Shown here: positions 20,097 through 29,788 of the stretch, piece after piece | Layout: each line of letters begins with the position of its first letter | Position numbering within the stretch: the first letter of the stretch is position 1 | Assembly: GCA_937984095.1 (NCBI GenBank) | Contig: CALJYH010000057.1 | Location: 1 to 44,032 of the forward strand | DNA length: 44,032 bases | From: an uncultured Gammaproteobacteria bacterium | GTDB lineage: Bacteria > Pseudomonadota > Gammaproteobacteria > GCA-001735895 | Direction: 5' to 3' | Program-made: the position numbers and the translations under genes | The notes under the pieces: model-generated | The model's database searches: none | Told to the model about the DNA's origin: nothing | Seen by the model: the letters and a program-made list of their open reading frames with translations, nothing else

Positions 20097-23000
20097 CTAC
20101 TGCCCAAATCCACCGCCACCGGGAGTTTCAATTACGAACACATCACCTGGGCTCATTTCCGTGCTATCGGCTCCTGCCAGTTCCTCCTTAGAACCATCAA
20201 CCCTGACAACCCAGTTACGGCCCACATGCCCGGATTCACCGCCCTTAATGCCAAAAGGTGGTACCTGGCGATGGTCTGACAAAATGGAGGCTGTCATAGC
20301 TTCCAGGAATCGAACGCGGCGTACGACTCCGCAACCGCCTCGGTGGGCACCATTGCCACCCGATCCAAAACGTATGGAGAAGCTTTCCAGTATTACCGGA
20401 TGACGCCATTCCAGAATTTCCGGATCTGTAAGTCGGGTATTGGTCATATGGGTATGGATCGCATCGGTACCATCGAAATCAGGGCCAGCACCCGAACCAC
20501 CACAAATGGTTTCATAATATTGATGCTGGTCATTGCCAAAGGTAAAGTTGTTCATGGTTCCCTGGGAGGAGGCCATTACACCAAGGGCACCATAGAGAGC
20601 CTCGGTGACGCTTTGGGAAGTTTCAACATTTCCGGCAACAACAGCAGCTGGATAGCGCGGGTTCAACATGCATCCATCGGGAATGATAATTTTCAGTGGT
20701 TTCAGGCAACCCGCGTTCAGAGGTATATCATCATCCACTAGCGTTCGGAAAACATACAGCACCGCGGCGATACACACGGCAGACGGCGCATTGAAATTGC
20801 TGCTTAACTGGTTCGACGTTCCAGTGAAATCGATCACCGCTTTTCGGTTTTCATCGTCAATGGTTATTACTACATGTATGCGATGGCCCTGGTCCAGCTT
20901 GTACGTGAATGCACCATTCTTCAGTACACCCAGAACCCTGCGCACGGATTCTTCTGCATTGTCCTGGACATGGCGCATATAGGCATTGACTGTCTCCAGT
21001 GTGAAGTGATCCACCATTTTGTGAAGTTCCCGCACGCCTTTTTCGTTGGCTGCAATCTGGGCTGACATGTCAGCAACATTCTGCCGCGGGTTGCGAGCCG
21101 GATATTTTCCACTGAGCAACAATTCAGTCAGGGCTTGCTCACGCAACCGTCCATTCTCGACGAGCAGAAAGTTATCGATCAGTATGCCTTCTTCTTCCAC
21201 CGTCTTGCTATTGGCAGGCATGGACCCTGGCGTGATGCCGCCAATATCCGCGTGGTGGCCACGCGAGGCGACGAAGAACAGCAGCTTCAAGGCAACTTCG
21301 TCAAATACCGGGGAGATCACCGTGACGTCTGGCAGATGCGTGCCGCCGTTATAGGGCGCATTGAGGGCATACACATCACCGGGTTTAATGGTATCGGCCC
21401 GTTCGCGGATGACGGTCTTGATACTCTCACCCATACTGCCCAAATGCACTGGCATATGGGGTGCATTGGCGACCAGATTGCCGTCCCGATCAAAGATGGC
21501 ACAGGAGAAGTCAAGGCGTTCCTTGATGTTGACGGAGTAAGCCGTGTTGGCAAGTGTCGCTCCCATCTGTTCAGCAATGGACATAAACAGGTTGTTGAAT
21601 ATTTCCAGGAGTATCGGGTCTGCGCCTCTATCACCTGTCACGCCGTGGTCCGTGCCGATGGCAACACGGGTGGGTAGTGGGATAACGCGCTTCATTACCA
21701 GGTGGCCCATGGACGTCGTGGTCGCCAGCCAGCCCGGCTCGACCAGGGTGGTGGCCGTGCTTTCGATGATAATGGCGGGGCCATTTATCTGTTGCCCCGA
21801 TTTCAGGGCATCGCGATCATAGATTGGTGCCTGGTGGGTCTCGCCACCGCTATACAGAGACACTGTGTCCAGTGTTTCCAGTGCTGAGGTATCGGATGCG
21901 AGTGCGATAGCATTATCTTCCGCACGCTCCATCAGTCCAATGGCTTCAGCCGATACAGTGCCGACGATGTGGGCACGATCAGGTACGCTAAAGCCAAATC
22001 GGCTCATGTGTGAATCCTCAAATTCAGCGATCATTTCATCCAGGGTTGCAAAGTTGACGATTAGCAGGGTGTCGGTTCCCTCGTAACGAAGATGAATTTT
22101 ACGAACCACATCGATATTGGCGGCGGGCACGCCTTGATCCGCAACCTCGGACCGGGCTGCTGCATCCAGGACATCCAGAGTCTTGTTGAGGGTTTCCAGG
22201 GCTTCGGCCGTTAGCGGTATTTCCACCGTTTGCTCACGCATGGTCCTGATATCGGCCAGACCCATGCCATAGGCCGAAAGGACACCCGCAAAGGGATGCA
22301 GGAATACCCGCTTCATACCCAGCGAGTCGGCGACCAGACAGGCATGCTGCCCGGCCGCGCCGCCGAAGCAATTCAAAGTATATTCTGTTACGTCATAGCC
22401 GCGTTGAACGGATATCTGTTTGATGGCGTTGGCCATGTTTTCAACGGCAACCTTGAGGAACCCTTCGGCAACTTCTTGCGCTGTAGTGAATTGACCGCTG
22501 GCCTTCGAAATATCATCGGCCAACGCCTTGAACTTGTCATGCACGACCTCGGCATCCAGCATTTCGTCCGCATTTGGCCCGAAGACACAGGGAAAGTATT
22601 TCGGCTGAATTTTGCCCAGCATTACATTACAGTCGGTAACAGCGAGTGGACCACCACGGCGATAGCATGCCGGCCCGGGATCGGCGCCAGCAGAATCCGG
22701 TCCGACGCGATATCGCGCACCGTCGAAATACAGGATAGATCCACCACCGGCAGCAACGGTGTGGATGCGCATCATGGGGGCGCGCATGCGAACACCCGCC
22801 ACAAGCGTTTCAAATTCCCGTTCGTACTCGCCATCATAGTGAGACACGTCGGTAGACGTGCCACCCATGTCAAAGCCGATAACTTTGCGAAAGCCTGCCA
22901 TAACGGCGGTGCGGACCATGCCAACGACGCCTCCGGCAGGACCTGACAGAATACTATCCTTGCCCTGGAACAGGTGGGCGTCAGTGAGGCCACCATTGGA

Positions 23001-23738
23001 TTGCATGAACATCAGCCGGGTGGCATCCGCAGAATTGCCTGTTATCTCGTTGGCGATCCCATCCACGTACCGGCGCAGGATCGGCGACAGGTAGGCATCC
23101 ACCACGGTTGTATCACCGCGGGACACCAGCTTTACCAGCGGACTGACTTCATGCGAGACCGACACCTGGGTAAAGCCGATCTCACGGGCTATTGAGGCGA
23201 CAGCCTGCTCATGCGCCGGGAATCGGTAGCCATGCATAAAGACGATGGCCGCCGAATGAATATCTTTGTCGTAAGCAGCCTGCAGGTCTCTGGTCACGGT
23301 ATCACGGTTAGGCTCTTGCAGAACTTCGCCATTGGCGGTGACCCTTTCGGCCACTTCGATAACCTGCTCGTAGAGCATTTCCGGTAACACGATATGGCGG
23401 TCAAACAGGCGGGGACGGTTCTGGTAGCCAATGCGAAGGGCATCGCCGAAACCTTCCGTGATGATCAGAATCGTGCGGTCACCTTTGCGTTCCAGCAACG
23501 CATTGGTAGCAACAGTGGTGCCCATTTTTATTGATTCAATGTCGGCGGCTGGGATCGCTGCACCCGTGGAAATGCCCAACAGATCGCGGATGCCCTGCAG
23601 GGCGGCGTCTGCATATTGTTCGCGGTTTTCCGACAAAAGTTTATGCGTCTTCAGGCCTCCATCAGGAGTACGCATCACCACGTCAGTGAAGGTGCCACCG
23701 CGGTCAATCCAGAACTGGCATTTTCGCTTGTTGTTCAT
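20097..23738 (-). CDS. 5-oxoprolinase / hydantoinase A+B fused polypeptide (1213 aa)
   Basis: QFWIDRGGTFTDVV, GTTVATNALLERKGD, GFDMGGTSTDVS (HyuA part); NLFMSIAEQMGATLANTAYSVNIKERLDFSCAIFD, APHMPVHLGSMGESI, NAPYNGGTHLPDVTVISPVF, RGHHADIGG (HyuB part). Confidence 0.95.
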   Translation of the reverse strand: MNNKRKCQFWIDRGGTFTDVVMRTPDGGLKTHKLLSENREQYADAALQGIRDLLGISTGAAIPAADIESIKMGTTVATNALLERKGDRTILIITEGFGDALRIGYQNRPRLFDRHIVLPEMLYEQVIEVAERVTANGEVLQEPNRDTVTRDLQAAYDKDIHSAAIVFMHGYRFPAHEQAVASIAREIGFTQVSVSHEVSPLVKLVSRGDTTVVDAYLSPILRRYVDGIANEITGNSADATRLMFMQSNGGLTDAHLFQGKDSILSGPAGGVVGMVRTAVMAGFRKVIGFDMGGTSTDVSHYDGEYEREFETLVAGVRMRAPMMRIHTVAAGGGSILYFDGARYRVGPDSAGADPGPACYRRGGPLAVTDCNVMLGKIQPKYFPCVFGPNADEMLDAEVVHDKFKALADDISKASGQFTTAQEVAEGFLKVAVENMANAIKQISVQRGYDVTEYTLNCFGGAAGQHACLVADSLGMKRVFLHPFAGVLSAYGMGLADIRTMREQTVEIPLTAEALETLNKTLDVLDAAARSEVADQGVPAANIDVVRKIHLRYEGTDTLLIVNFATLDEMIAEFEDSHMSRFGFSVPDRAHIVGTVSAEAIGLMERAEDNAIALASDTSALETLDTVSLYSGGETHQAPIYDRDALKSGQQINGPAIIIESTATTLVEPGWLATTTSMGHLVMKRVIPLPTRVAIGTDHGVTGDRGADPILLEIFNNLFMSIAEQMGATLANTAYSVNIKERLDFSCAIFDRDGNLVANAPHMPVHLGSMGESIKTVIRERADTIKPGDVYALNAPYNGGTHLPDVTVISPVFDEVALKLLFFVASRGHHADIGGITPGSMPANSKTVEEEGILIDNFLLVENGRLREQALTELLLSGKYPARNPRQNVADMSAQIAANEKGVRELHKMVDHFTLETVNAYMRHVQDNAEESVRRVLGVLKNGAFTYKLDQGHRIHVVITIDDENRKAVIDFTGTSNQLSSNFNAPSAVCIAAVLYVFRTLVDDDIPLNAGCLKPLKIIIPDGCMLNPRYPAAVVAGNVETSQSVTEALYGALGVMASSQGTMNNFTFGNDQHQYYETICGGSGAGPDFDGTDAIHTHMTNTRLTDPEILEWRHPVILESFSIRFGSGGNGAHRGGCGVVRRVRFLEAMTASILSDHRQVPPFGIKGGESGHVGRNWVVRVDGSKEELAGADSTEMSPGDVFVIETPGGGGFGQ

Positions 23739-23828
23739 CGGGTTGGTAGCGCACCGATTGTTTCAGTAAGGGTAAGGATAAATGCTCAGTTTAGAATGGT
23801 CTATGCACCCGTTCTCGAGAAGGTATTG

Positions 23829-24224
23829 CTAGATCTCTTTTATTTCCTTAATAAGCCGAATTACCATGTCCCGGATGGTATTGCGAACCTGTCGAAAATC
23901 CTTCATCTCCATATGCTTTGGATCTGGTATCTTCCAATCCTCACGTTTCTTGGTCTGGACATAAGGGCATTCATCACCACAACCCATGGTGACCACATAG
24001 TCGAATTCTACCTGGGGAATATCATCCAGGGATTTTGACCTATGGATTGTTAAGTCATATCCGATCTCTTCCATTGCGGCAATGGCTTTTTCATTTACAA
24101 CTCCGGATGGGTGCGAACCACTTGAATATGATGTAATAACTCCCTTTCCATGAATATTTCCGAATGCCTCCGCCATCTGGCTGCGACAGGAATTCTCAAC
24201 ACACACAAATAGGACTTTAGTCAT
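23829..24224 (-). CDS. ArsC-type/low-molecular-weight protein tyrosine phosphatase (thioredoxin-type arsenate reductase-like)
   Basis: MTKVLFVCVENSCRSQMAEAF P-loop; VVTMGCGDECPYVQTKKREDWKIPDP. Confidence 0.85.
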   Translation of the reverse strand: MTKVLFVCVENSCRSQMAEAFGNIHGKGVITSYSSGSHPSGVVNEKAIAAMEEIGYDLTIHRSKSLDDIPQVEFDYVVTMGCGDECPYVQTKKREDWKIPDPKHMEMKDFRQVRNTIRDMVIRLIKEIKEI

Positions 24225-24411
24225 GACCAACAATCTTCCGTTCCTTACCTTACGACACCAAAAAATGAGCAATGCGGTATATTACCTAAAAACTGATCGC
24301 GGTGTGGACTGCTTCACATCGCGCCATGGGTCTAATTAGTTAGGCTTGAATCGTTGCTAGATTCCACGCTTCCCAAAAAAACGTTTTGGAACTGGCGACT
24401 TTTTATATACT

Positions 24412-24447
24412 GGCCCCGTTACTTGCAGAAGTGCGGGGCTTTTTTTT
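24412..24447 (+). terminator. Intrinsic terminator with no annotated gene upstream on the same strand
   Basis: gccccg...cggggc followed by tttttttt. Confidence 0.65.
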
Positions 24448-24614
24448 GCCTGTCGATTATCCGTTTTTAGGCATTGGATTTTGTATCATTCCTTGGGTTT
24501 GAAAACTTGGGTACCCGCTTTCGGAAAGATGTAATTTACTAAGAATGGTCTTTGCTTGGTTCAGGTGTGCAACCTGATAAAAAATGCTAACCTGGTGCCG
24601 ATATAGCAAGAGGA

Positions 24615-24770
24615 TTAGCGACCCTTGCAGATCTTTGCTGCCCGTTTCCGGGTGAGTTTTTGAGCTTGTTCAGTTTGATGCGCGCTCATTCTCTGGGATG
24701 CGCCACGGACAGTTTCAGTAGCTGACCCATGTATTTTTAGATGATTTGTTGATTCGCTGACATAGTTCAG
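24615..24770 (-). CDS. Candidate 51-aa small ORF overlapping the csrA-like stop (CTG start)
   Basis: (M)NYVSESTNHLKIHGSATETVRGASQRMSAHQTEQAQKLTRKRAAKICKGR*; plausible composition but no ATG at the overlap (internal ATG gives 24 aa). Confidence 0.25.
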   Translation of the reverse strand: MNYVSESTNHLKIHGSATETVRGASQRMSAHQTEQAQKLTRKRAAKICKGR

Positions 24771-24955
24771 ATGTCTCTTTTTTGCGATTTCTCGATTTTT
24801 TCAATCATGGAAAATTTGTCCTTACGCCGAATTTCAATGCCTTCGGGAACATCAATTCCAAGCACAACCTGCCCCTGTTTGTTGTTGAGAACAGTTACCT
24901 CGATAACATTATCGATGATGACAGATTGATGGTTTGTACAGCCAAGAACCAGCAT
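24767..24955 (-). CDS. Divergent CsrA/RsmA-family protein
   Basis: MLVLGCTNHQSVIIDNVIEVTVLNNKQGQVVLGIDVPEGIEIRRKDKF aligns without gaps to CsrA 1-48; strong SD (GGAGGGGGAAG) before ATG. Confidence 0.85.
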   Translation of the reverse strand: MLVLGCTNHQSVIIDNVIEVTVLNNKQGQVVLGIDVPEGIEIRRKDKFSMIEKIEKSQKRDI

Positions 24956-25231
24956 CTTCCCCCTCCATTTTCATTACAATTTCCGGGAAATATATCGCTT
25001 TTACCGGTGATAAGTATGTGATCAGCGTCTCGTTAAGATCGAACTGCCTAAACCGAAGATTTCAGAACCTTTCTGAGCAAATTGCAAAACGTGAGTAATG
25101 TATGACTGGTTAGTATCGAACATCAGGTACCTGGATCAATCTTAAGCTATTGCATCTAGACCCTGGCGCGAGTCAATATTCGATATTAGTTAAATCGAAA
25201 GTAATGAGAGCTACCTCATGCGGTGAGCCGG

Positions 25232-25792
25232 TTAATTATTGTTATTGGACTGATAGTGCTCGGGCCAATGCATCTTGACAACAGGGCTGTCCGCCGCATA
25301 AGAGTGGCAGCTATTCAGAAATGCATTCGAACTGCCCTGCGGTTTGCCCTCGCTGCGCTTCATTCTTTCGCTAACGATGGTCTGAATGGCAGTTGTCGCA
25401 ATGGGCCCCAATAGTTCGGTCAGGTGGGTACAACCTCGATTACTGCCCATTGCCTTTTTCGATTTATCGGTCCATCCAGGGGCAATCTTGAGACCGATTA
25501 AATTTTTCGCTACCGTAATGACGGACTGGCAGTAATTGTAGGGTGATGCATCGATTATGGCATCGACATCCTGCACCTCAAGATCAAGATTAATCGTCAG
25601 ACGAATCGACATATCATGTAGCGCTTCGTCAGCCTCGATCCAGCCGCCGCGATCTCGATTTTTGAAACGATAAGGCTTGGTATCGACGATACGTCCTTCG
25701 ATATCCCATAATCCATCCTCACGTTGATAACCCTGACAGGTTACGACACGGGTATGTGCCAGTTTGCGTTTGACAGGTTTGGTTAAAGGCAC
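25232..25792 (-). CDS. DUF2889 family protein
   Basis: CQGYQREDGLWDIEGRIVDTKPY...IHDMSIRLTI-like core, CTHLTELLGPIATTAIQT. Confidence 0.8.
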   Translation of the reverse strand: MPLTKPVKRKLAHTRVVTCQGYQREDGLWDIEGRIVDTKPYRFKNRDRGGWIEADEALHDMSIRLTINLDLEVQDVDAIIDASPYNYCQSVITVAKNLIGLKIAPGWTDKSKKAMGSNRGCTHLTELLGPIATTAIQTIVSERMKRSEGKPQGSSNAFLNSCHSYAADSPVVKMHWPEHYQSNNNN

Positions 25793-25873
25793 TGCGTTTC
25801 TCCGGCAATCAAATTTTACTGATTAAACTGGAGCATGACATTATCATGCAGTATTGGACTGGAACACCCGTTA

Positions 25874-26764
25874 ATGAATAAATCACGCCATTATGTGCAA
25901 CTAAGCGACCGTGGCAAAGGAATCCTGATGTCTCTTGGTGGGGTATTCGTGTTAAGCCCCGACAGCCTTTTGATTCGGCTAGCAGCACTGGACGATTTTA
26001 CCCTGATATTTTACCGGGGCTTGTTCCCGATATTTGCAATCAGCCTGATACTCTGGCTTTACTATCGGAATCGTTTTCTGCCAGTGCTGATCGCCATCGG
26101 CTGGGCTGGAATAATCAATGGTTCCTTGTTCGCGGCTGTGAACATCACCTTTATCAGCGCGATTCAGAAAACCTCGGTAGCCAATACCTTGCTGTTTTTA
26201 TCATCGGCCCCGATCTTTGCTGCGATCCTGTCATTGCTGGTGTTGCGTGAGAACCAGCGTCCCACGACATGGCTTATTATCGCGGTCTCGCTGCTCAGCA
26301 TATTCATCATTGGCTGGGGCAGTTACGGTAGCGCCAGCCTGCTGGGTGATCTGTTTGCTCTGGGCTGTGCCATGTTTACCGCCTGCAGTGCCGTACTGGT
26401 GCGTTACAAAAAGGACATCGACCTGGTGCCTTCAATCATTATCGGCAGCTTTTTCACGGCCTGCTATGCACTCACCAGGTCACCGGATCTGGCAATATCC
26501 GCGGTGCAAATGGTCTATGTAGGTATCATCGGTTTTATATTGGTGCCTTGCGCCTTCATTGTTCTTACGATCGCACCACGATACGCCAATTCGGCAGAAG
26601 TGCAGCTGGTTTACCTGCTGGAGAGCATACTTGGCCCACTTTGGGTCTGGTTGGTGATCAAGGAGACGCCTTCACTGAATACCATTGTAGGTGGCAGTAT
26701 GCTGTTGATTTCAGTAGCCTGGTTTGCCCACCATACCATCAGGGAAGAAGCCAAACTGGTTTGA
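25874..26764 (+). CDS. EamA/DMT-family transporter
   Basis: About 10 hydrophobic segments with the duplicated EamA pattern; start at 25874 (MNKSRHYVQL) or 25835. Confidence 0.88.
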   Translation: MNKSRHYVQLSDRGKGILMSLGGVFVLSPDSLLIRLAALDDFTLIFYRGLFPIFAISLILWLYYRNRFLPVLIAIGWAGIINGSLFAAVNITFISAIQKTSVANTLLFLSSAPIFAAILSLLVLRENQRPTTWLIIAVSLLSIFIIGWGSYGSASLLGDLFALGCAMFTACSAVLVRYKKDIDLVPSIIIGSFFTACYALTRSPDLAISAVQMVYVGIIGFILVPCAFIVLTIAPRYANSAEVQLVYLLESILGPLWVWLVIKETPSLNTIVGGSMLLISVAWFAHHTIREEAKLV

Positions 26765-26772
26765 ATGCGCAC

Positions 26773-27723
26773 TTAGTTTTGACAGGCGACCAGGTTCACC
26801 ATTTCAAATGCGATCGTCGCCGCCGCGAGCGAAGTTATTTCCGCATGATCGTAAGCCGGGGCGACTTCAACCACATCGGCAGCCACCAGGTTCAATCCCT
26901 GCAGACCGCGAATGATACCGACAAGTTCACGACTCGTGATACCCGCGATCTCGGGCGTTCCGGTGCCGGGCGCATGCGCCGGATCCAGAACATCTATATC
27001 AATCGACAGGTATAACGGATTATCCCCGACCCGCTCCCTGATGCGTTTTACTACGTGGTCAACACCATGCGCCTCCAGTTCGTCGCAGTGCACAATCTTG
27101 AAGCCGAGCTCTTCATCTTTAGCCAGGTCATCTGTGCTGTAAAGAGGTCCGCGAATGCCGACGTGCATCGATGCCTCATCGTTAAACAAGCCTTCTTCGG
27201 CAGCTCGGCGGAAGGGAGTGCCATGGGTGTAGGGCGCCCCGAAGTAAGTATCCCAGGTATCGAGATGTGCATCGAAATGCACCAATGCAACCTGGCCTGC
27301 AACCTTGTTTACCGAGCGCAATAGTGGCACCGCAATGGTGTGATCGCCGCCAAGGCTTACAATGACCGGCGCTTTCTGATAGAGCTCATCGGCTGCAGCC
27401 TCGATCTGTGCAATCGCCTCCTCGATATTGTAGGGATTACAGCCAACATCCCCGGCATCGGCAACCTGTATCGTCTTGAAGGGTTCGGTATCGTAGGCTG
27501 GATGAAAATTAGTGCGCAAATGGCGCGAGGCCTGGCGTATCGCCTGTGGTCCGAAACGTGCTCCCGGTCGGTAACTGGTGCCTGAGTCGAAGGGAATACC
27601 GAGTATCGCAACGTCGCAATAGGGCACGTCACGCAGTTCCGGCAGACGACAAAACGTCGATGGCCCGGCATATCTCGGAACAACTGTGCCGCTGACCGGC
27701 TCGATTGGAGGTGTCTTTGCCAT
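26773..27723 (-). CDS. Agmatinase/ureohydrolase family (agmatinase or guanidinobutyrase-like)
   Basis: [64 protein letters not shown] metal-binding motifs. Start at 27723 (MAKTPP). Confidence 0.92.
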   Translation of the reverse strand: MAKTPPIEPVSGTVVPRYAGPSTFCRLPELRDVPYCDVAILGIPFDSGTSYRPGARFGPQAIRQASRHLRTNFHPAYDTEPFKTIQVADAGDVGCNPYNIEEAIAQIEAAADELYQKAPVIVSLGGDHTIAVPLLRSVNKVAGQVALVHFDAHLDTWDTYFGAPYTHGTPFRRAAEEGLFNDEASMHVGIRGPLYSTDDLAKDEELGFKIVHCDELEAHGVDHVVKRIRERVGDNPLYLSIDIDVLDPAHAPGTGTPEIAGITSRELVGIIRGLQGLNLVAADVVEVAPAYDHAEITSLAAATIAFEMVNLVACQN

Positions 27724-27806
27724 TTTGCTCCCTCGCTCTGTGGGCGAATTTGTTATATCACCGATATCTGGCACAATCAAACCGACTCAATCAACCGGTA
27801 ACGCAA

Positions 27807-28358
27807 GTGGCGATACGAACCATCTTGAAAATGGGTGATCCCCGACTATTAGAAGTTTCCGCTGAAGTCAATCCCATAGAAAATTCGTCCCTGGAGTCGC
27901 TATTGCAAGATATGTGGGAAACCATGACTGAAGCAGACGGGGCAGGGCTTGCAGCACCGCAAATTGGAGTCATGCAGCGCGTGGTGATTTTTGGTTGCCA
28001 GACTAATCCCCGCTATCCAGACGCACCCCCGGTCCCCGAAACCGTGCTGATCAATCCGGTCATCACGCCACTAAACGAGGTTCAGGAGGATGGTTGGGAA
28101 GGCTGTCTCAGTGTGCCAGGGATGCGCGGCATCGTGCCGAGATTTCGCGATATTCGATATCGGGGATTCGATCAGTACGGAAACACGATCGATCGTGAAG
28201 CATCGGGCTTTCACGCGCGCGTAGTGCAGCACGAATGTGATCACCTAGATGGTGTGCTCTATCCGTTTCGAATCAAGGATATGCGCCATTTCGGCTTTAT
28301 TGACACCCTGGCGGAAAAAGGCGTTATCGAGCTTCAACCCTGTGATGATGAGCCCTGA
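27807..28358 (+). CDS. Peptide deformylase (probably accessory copy)
   Basis: GTG start; [43 protein letters not shown]. Confidence 0.93.
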   Translation: MAIRTILKMGDPRLLEVSAEVNPIENSSLESLLQDMWETMTEADGAGLAAPQIGVMQRVVIFGCQTNPRYPDAPPVPETVLINPVITPLNEVQEDGWEGCLSVPGMRGIVPRFRDIRYRGFDQYGNTIDREASGFHARVVQHECDHLDGVLYPFRIKDMRHFGFIDTLAEKGVIELQPCDDEP

Positions 28359-28983
28359 AACCAGTCTGCCTCGGGACCGCTTTGCATTACTCGCAAGTGG
28401 TGCTGATTTTTCCTGCGAGGTGTTGCAGGCGTTGCGCCGGAAAAACTATCAACCGACTTTATTAGTATTACCGGAGTATCCGCCCGCAAAAAATATGTCG
28501 GATCCCGAAACTGAAATTGTTACGGCTGCACCCCGTCGTCGATTATTAGAGCTGGGTCAGGATATCGAGATTGGCTATGCCCCTGCGGCTCGACAGACAG
28601 AATTTGCCAGCCTGATTCAACAAGCTGAAATCGATTATCTACTGGTTGCCTGCTGGCCTTACCTGATCGGTGAAGCTTTGATTACAAGCCCGAACAAGGC
28701 TGCTCTCAATCTGCACCCATCTCTATTACCTGATTTCCGTGGACCGAATCCCATCGAGCAACAACTTGCCCGGGGGATGTCGAGGTTCGGGGTGACCCTG
28801 CATCTGCTTAACCAACAATTCGATCAGGGCGATATTATCGCCCAGGCAAAATTGATCGATATTGACGAGAATGTAGACCGCGCGCACCTGGAATATCGCA
28901 ACGCGGTTCTGGGTGTCGAACTATTTATCGAAGCGGTAAAAAACCATGACCACGGGTGGAAGCCAATTCGGCAAACCGCGTAA
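28345..28983 (+). CDS. Single-domain formyltransferase-family protein
   Basis: [48 protein letters not shown]: formyltransferase N/H/D catalytic pattern; about 212 aa; overlaps the deformylase stop. Confidence 0.85.
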   Translation: MMSPETSLPRDRFALLASGADFSCEVLQALRRKNYQPTLLVLPEYPPAKNMSDPETEIVTAAPRRRLLELGQDIEIGYAPAARQTEFASLIQQAEIDYLLVACWPYLIGEALITSPNKAALNLHPSLLPDFRGPNPIEQQLARGMSRFGVTLHLLNQQFDQGDIIAQAKLIDIDENVDRAHLEYRNAVLGVELFIEAVKNHDHGWKPIRQTA

Positions 28984-29036
28984 CCGCACGAGATGGACGG
29001 AAAGGACGTCCTGACGAATACAGCAGGACACTGATC

Positions 29037-29578
29037 CTAAAGGCGTGCTGAAACATCATTGATATCAATAGTAATGTTCGTTGTTTCGTTGAGCGTGTTA
29101 GCAGTTAGTTGCGACAGCACGGAACTGGTATCGAGAACATCACTGCCGGTATTCTGAAGATTACGACCGGGGTGCTCGATAATTTTGGCACGTACAATCT
29201 GGGTTATCATTGTCAGTGCCGCGTGACCTTTCTTAATGCGGTACGACAACAGCACGATATCTCCATGATCAAATCCAATTTGAAACGAATGATTGCTGTC
29301 GCTAACACCGGTAATCAGACCGCTGAAGGCATTGAAATGATGATTTCTTACCCGGTCAACAAAATCGTCGTAGAGTATCCAGTTGGTCACCGCTGCCCCC
29401 GGTGTCTATGGCGACAGGTTGGTGGGGTCATTGCCGTAATCAAGTCCTGCTCTATCGACCCGGATCCATACAGTGGTGCCCACTTTGCCGTGAGCATTGT
29501 AATATCACGCGCATACACGGTACTGGTCAGGCTAACGGTCGATAATATTAAATTAGTGAGTAGCTTTTTAAATTGCAT
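29037..29578 (-). pseudogene. Disrupted secreted-protein gene (frameshift + in-frame TAG)
   Basis: MQFKKLLTNLILSTVSLTSTVYARD signal peptide in one frame; another frame continues YYNAHGKVGTTVWIRVDRAGLDYGNDPTNLSP*TPGAAVTNWILYDDFVDRVRNHHFNAFSG.... Confidence 0.45.
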
Positions 29579-29788
29579 GATACTTTTGAGCCTTACATTT
29601 CATATACTTTCGTCAGCCATCTTCTATCAACAACCGATGGCATTATAAATAAGTTAAAGCTTCTAAGTTCTTTCCCTTTAGAATCAAAGCTATACGGCGA
29701 TTATTTAAAGTTAACTTGAATCAGAAGCAAACAAACACTGTCAGATGAGTATGGACCATAAATTAGTTTTTTCCTTAGAAACGAAGCG

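Noticed and set aside
20161-23769. Many long + strand ORFs (up to 238 aa) opposite the 5-oxoprolinase
   Set aside because: Antisense shadows of a well-supported 1213-aa CDS; none shows recognisable motifs.
29109-29648. 179-aa + strand ORF opposite the disrupted minus-strand gene
   Set aside because: Long and open, but no convincing SD or family. The minus strand gives a signal peptide and more protein-like sequence, so I favoured that, with low certainty.
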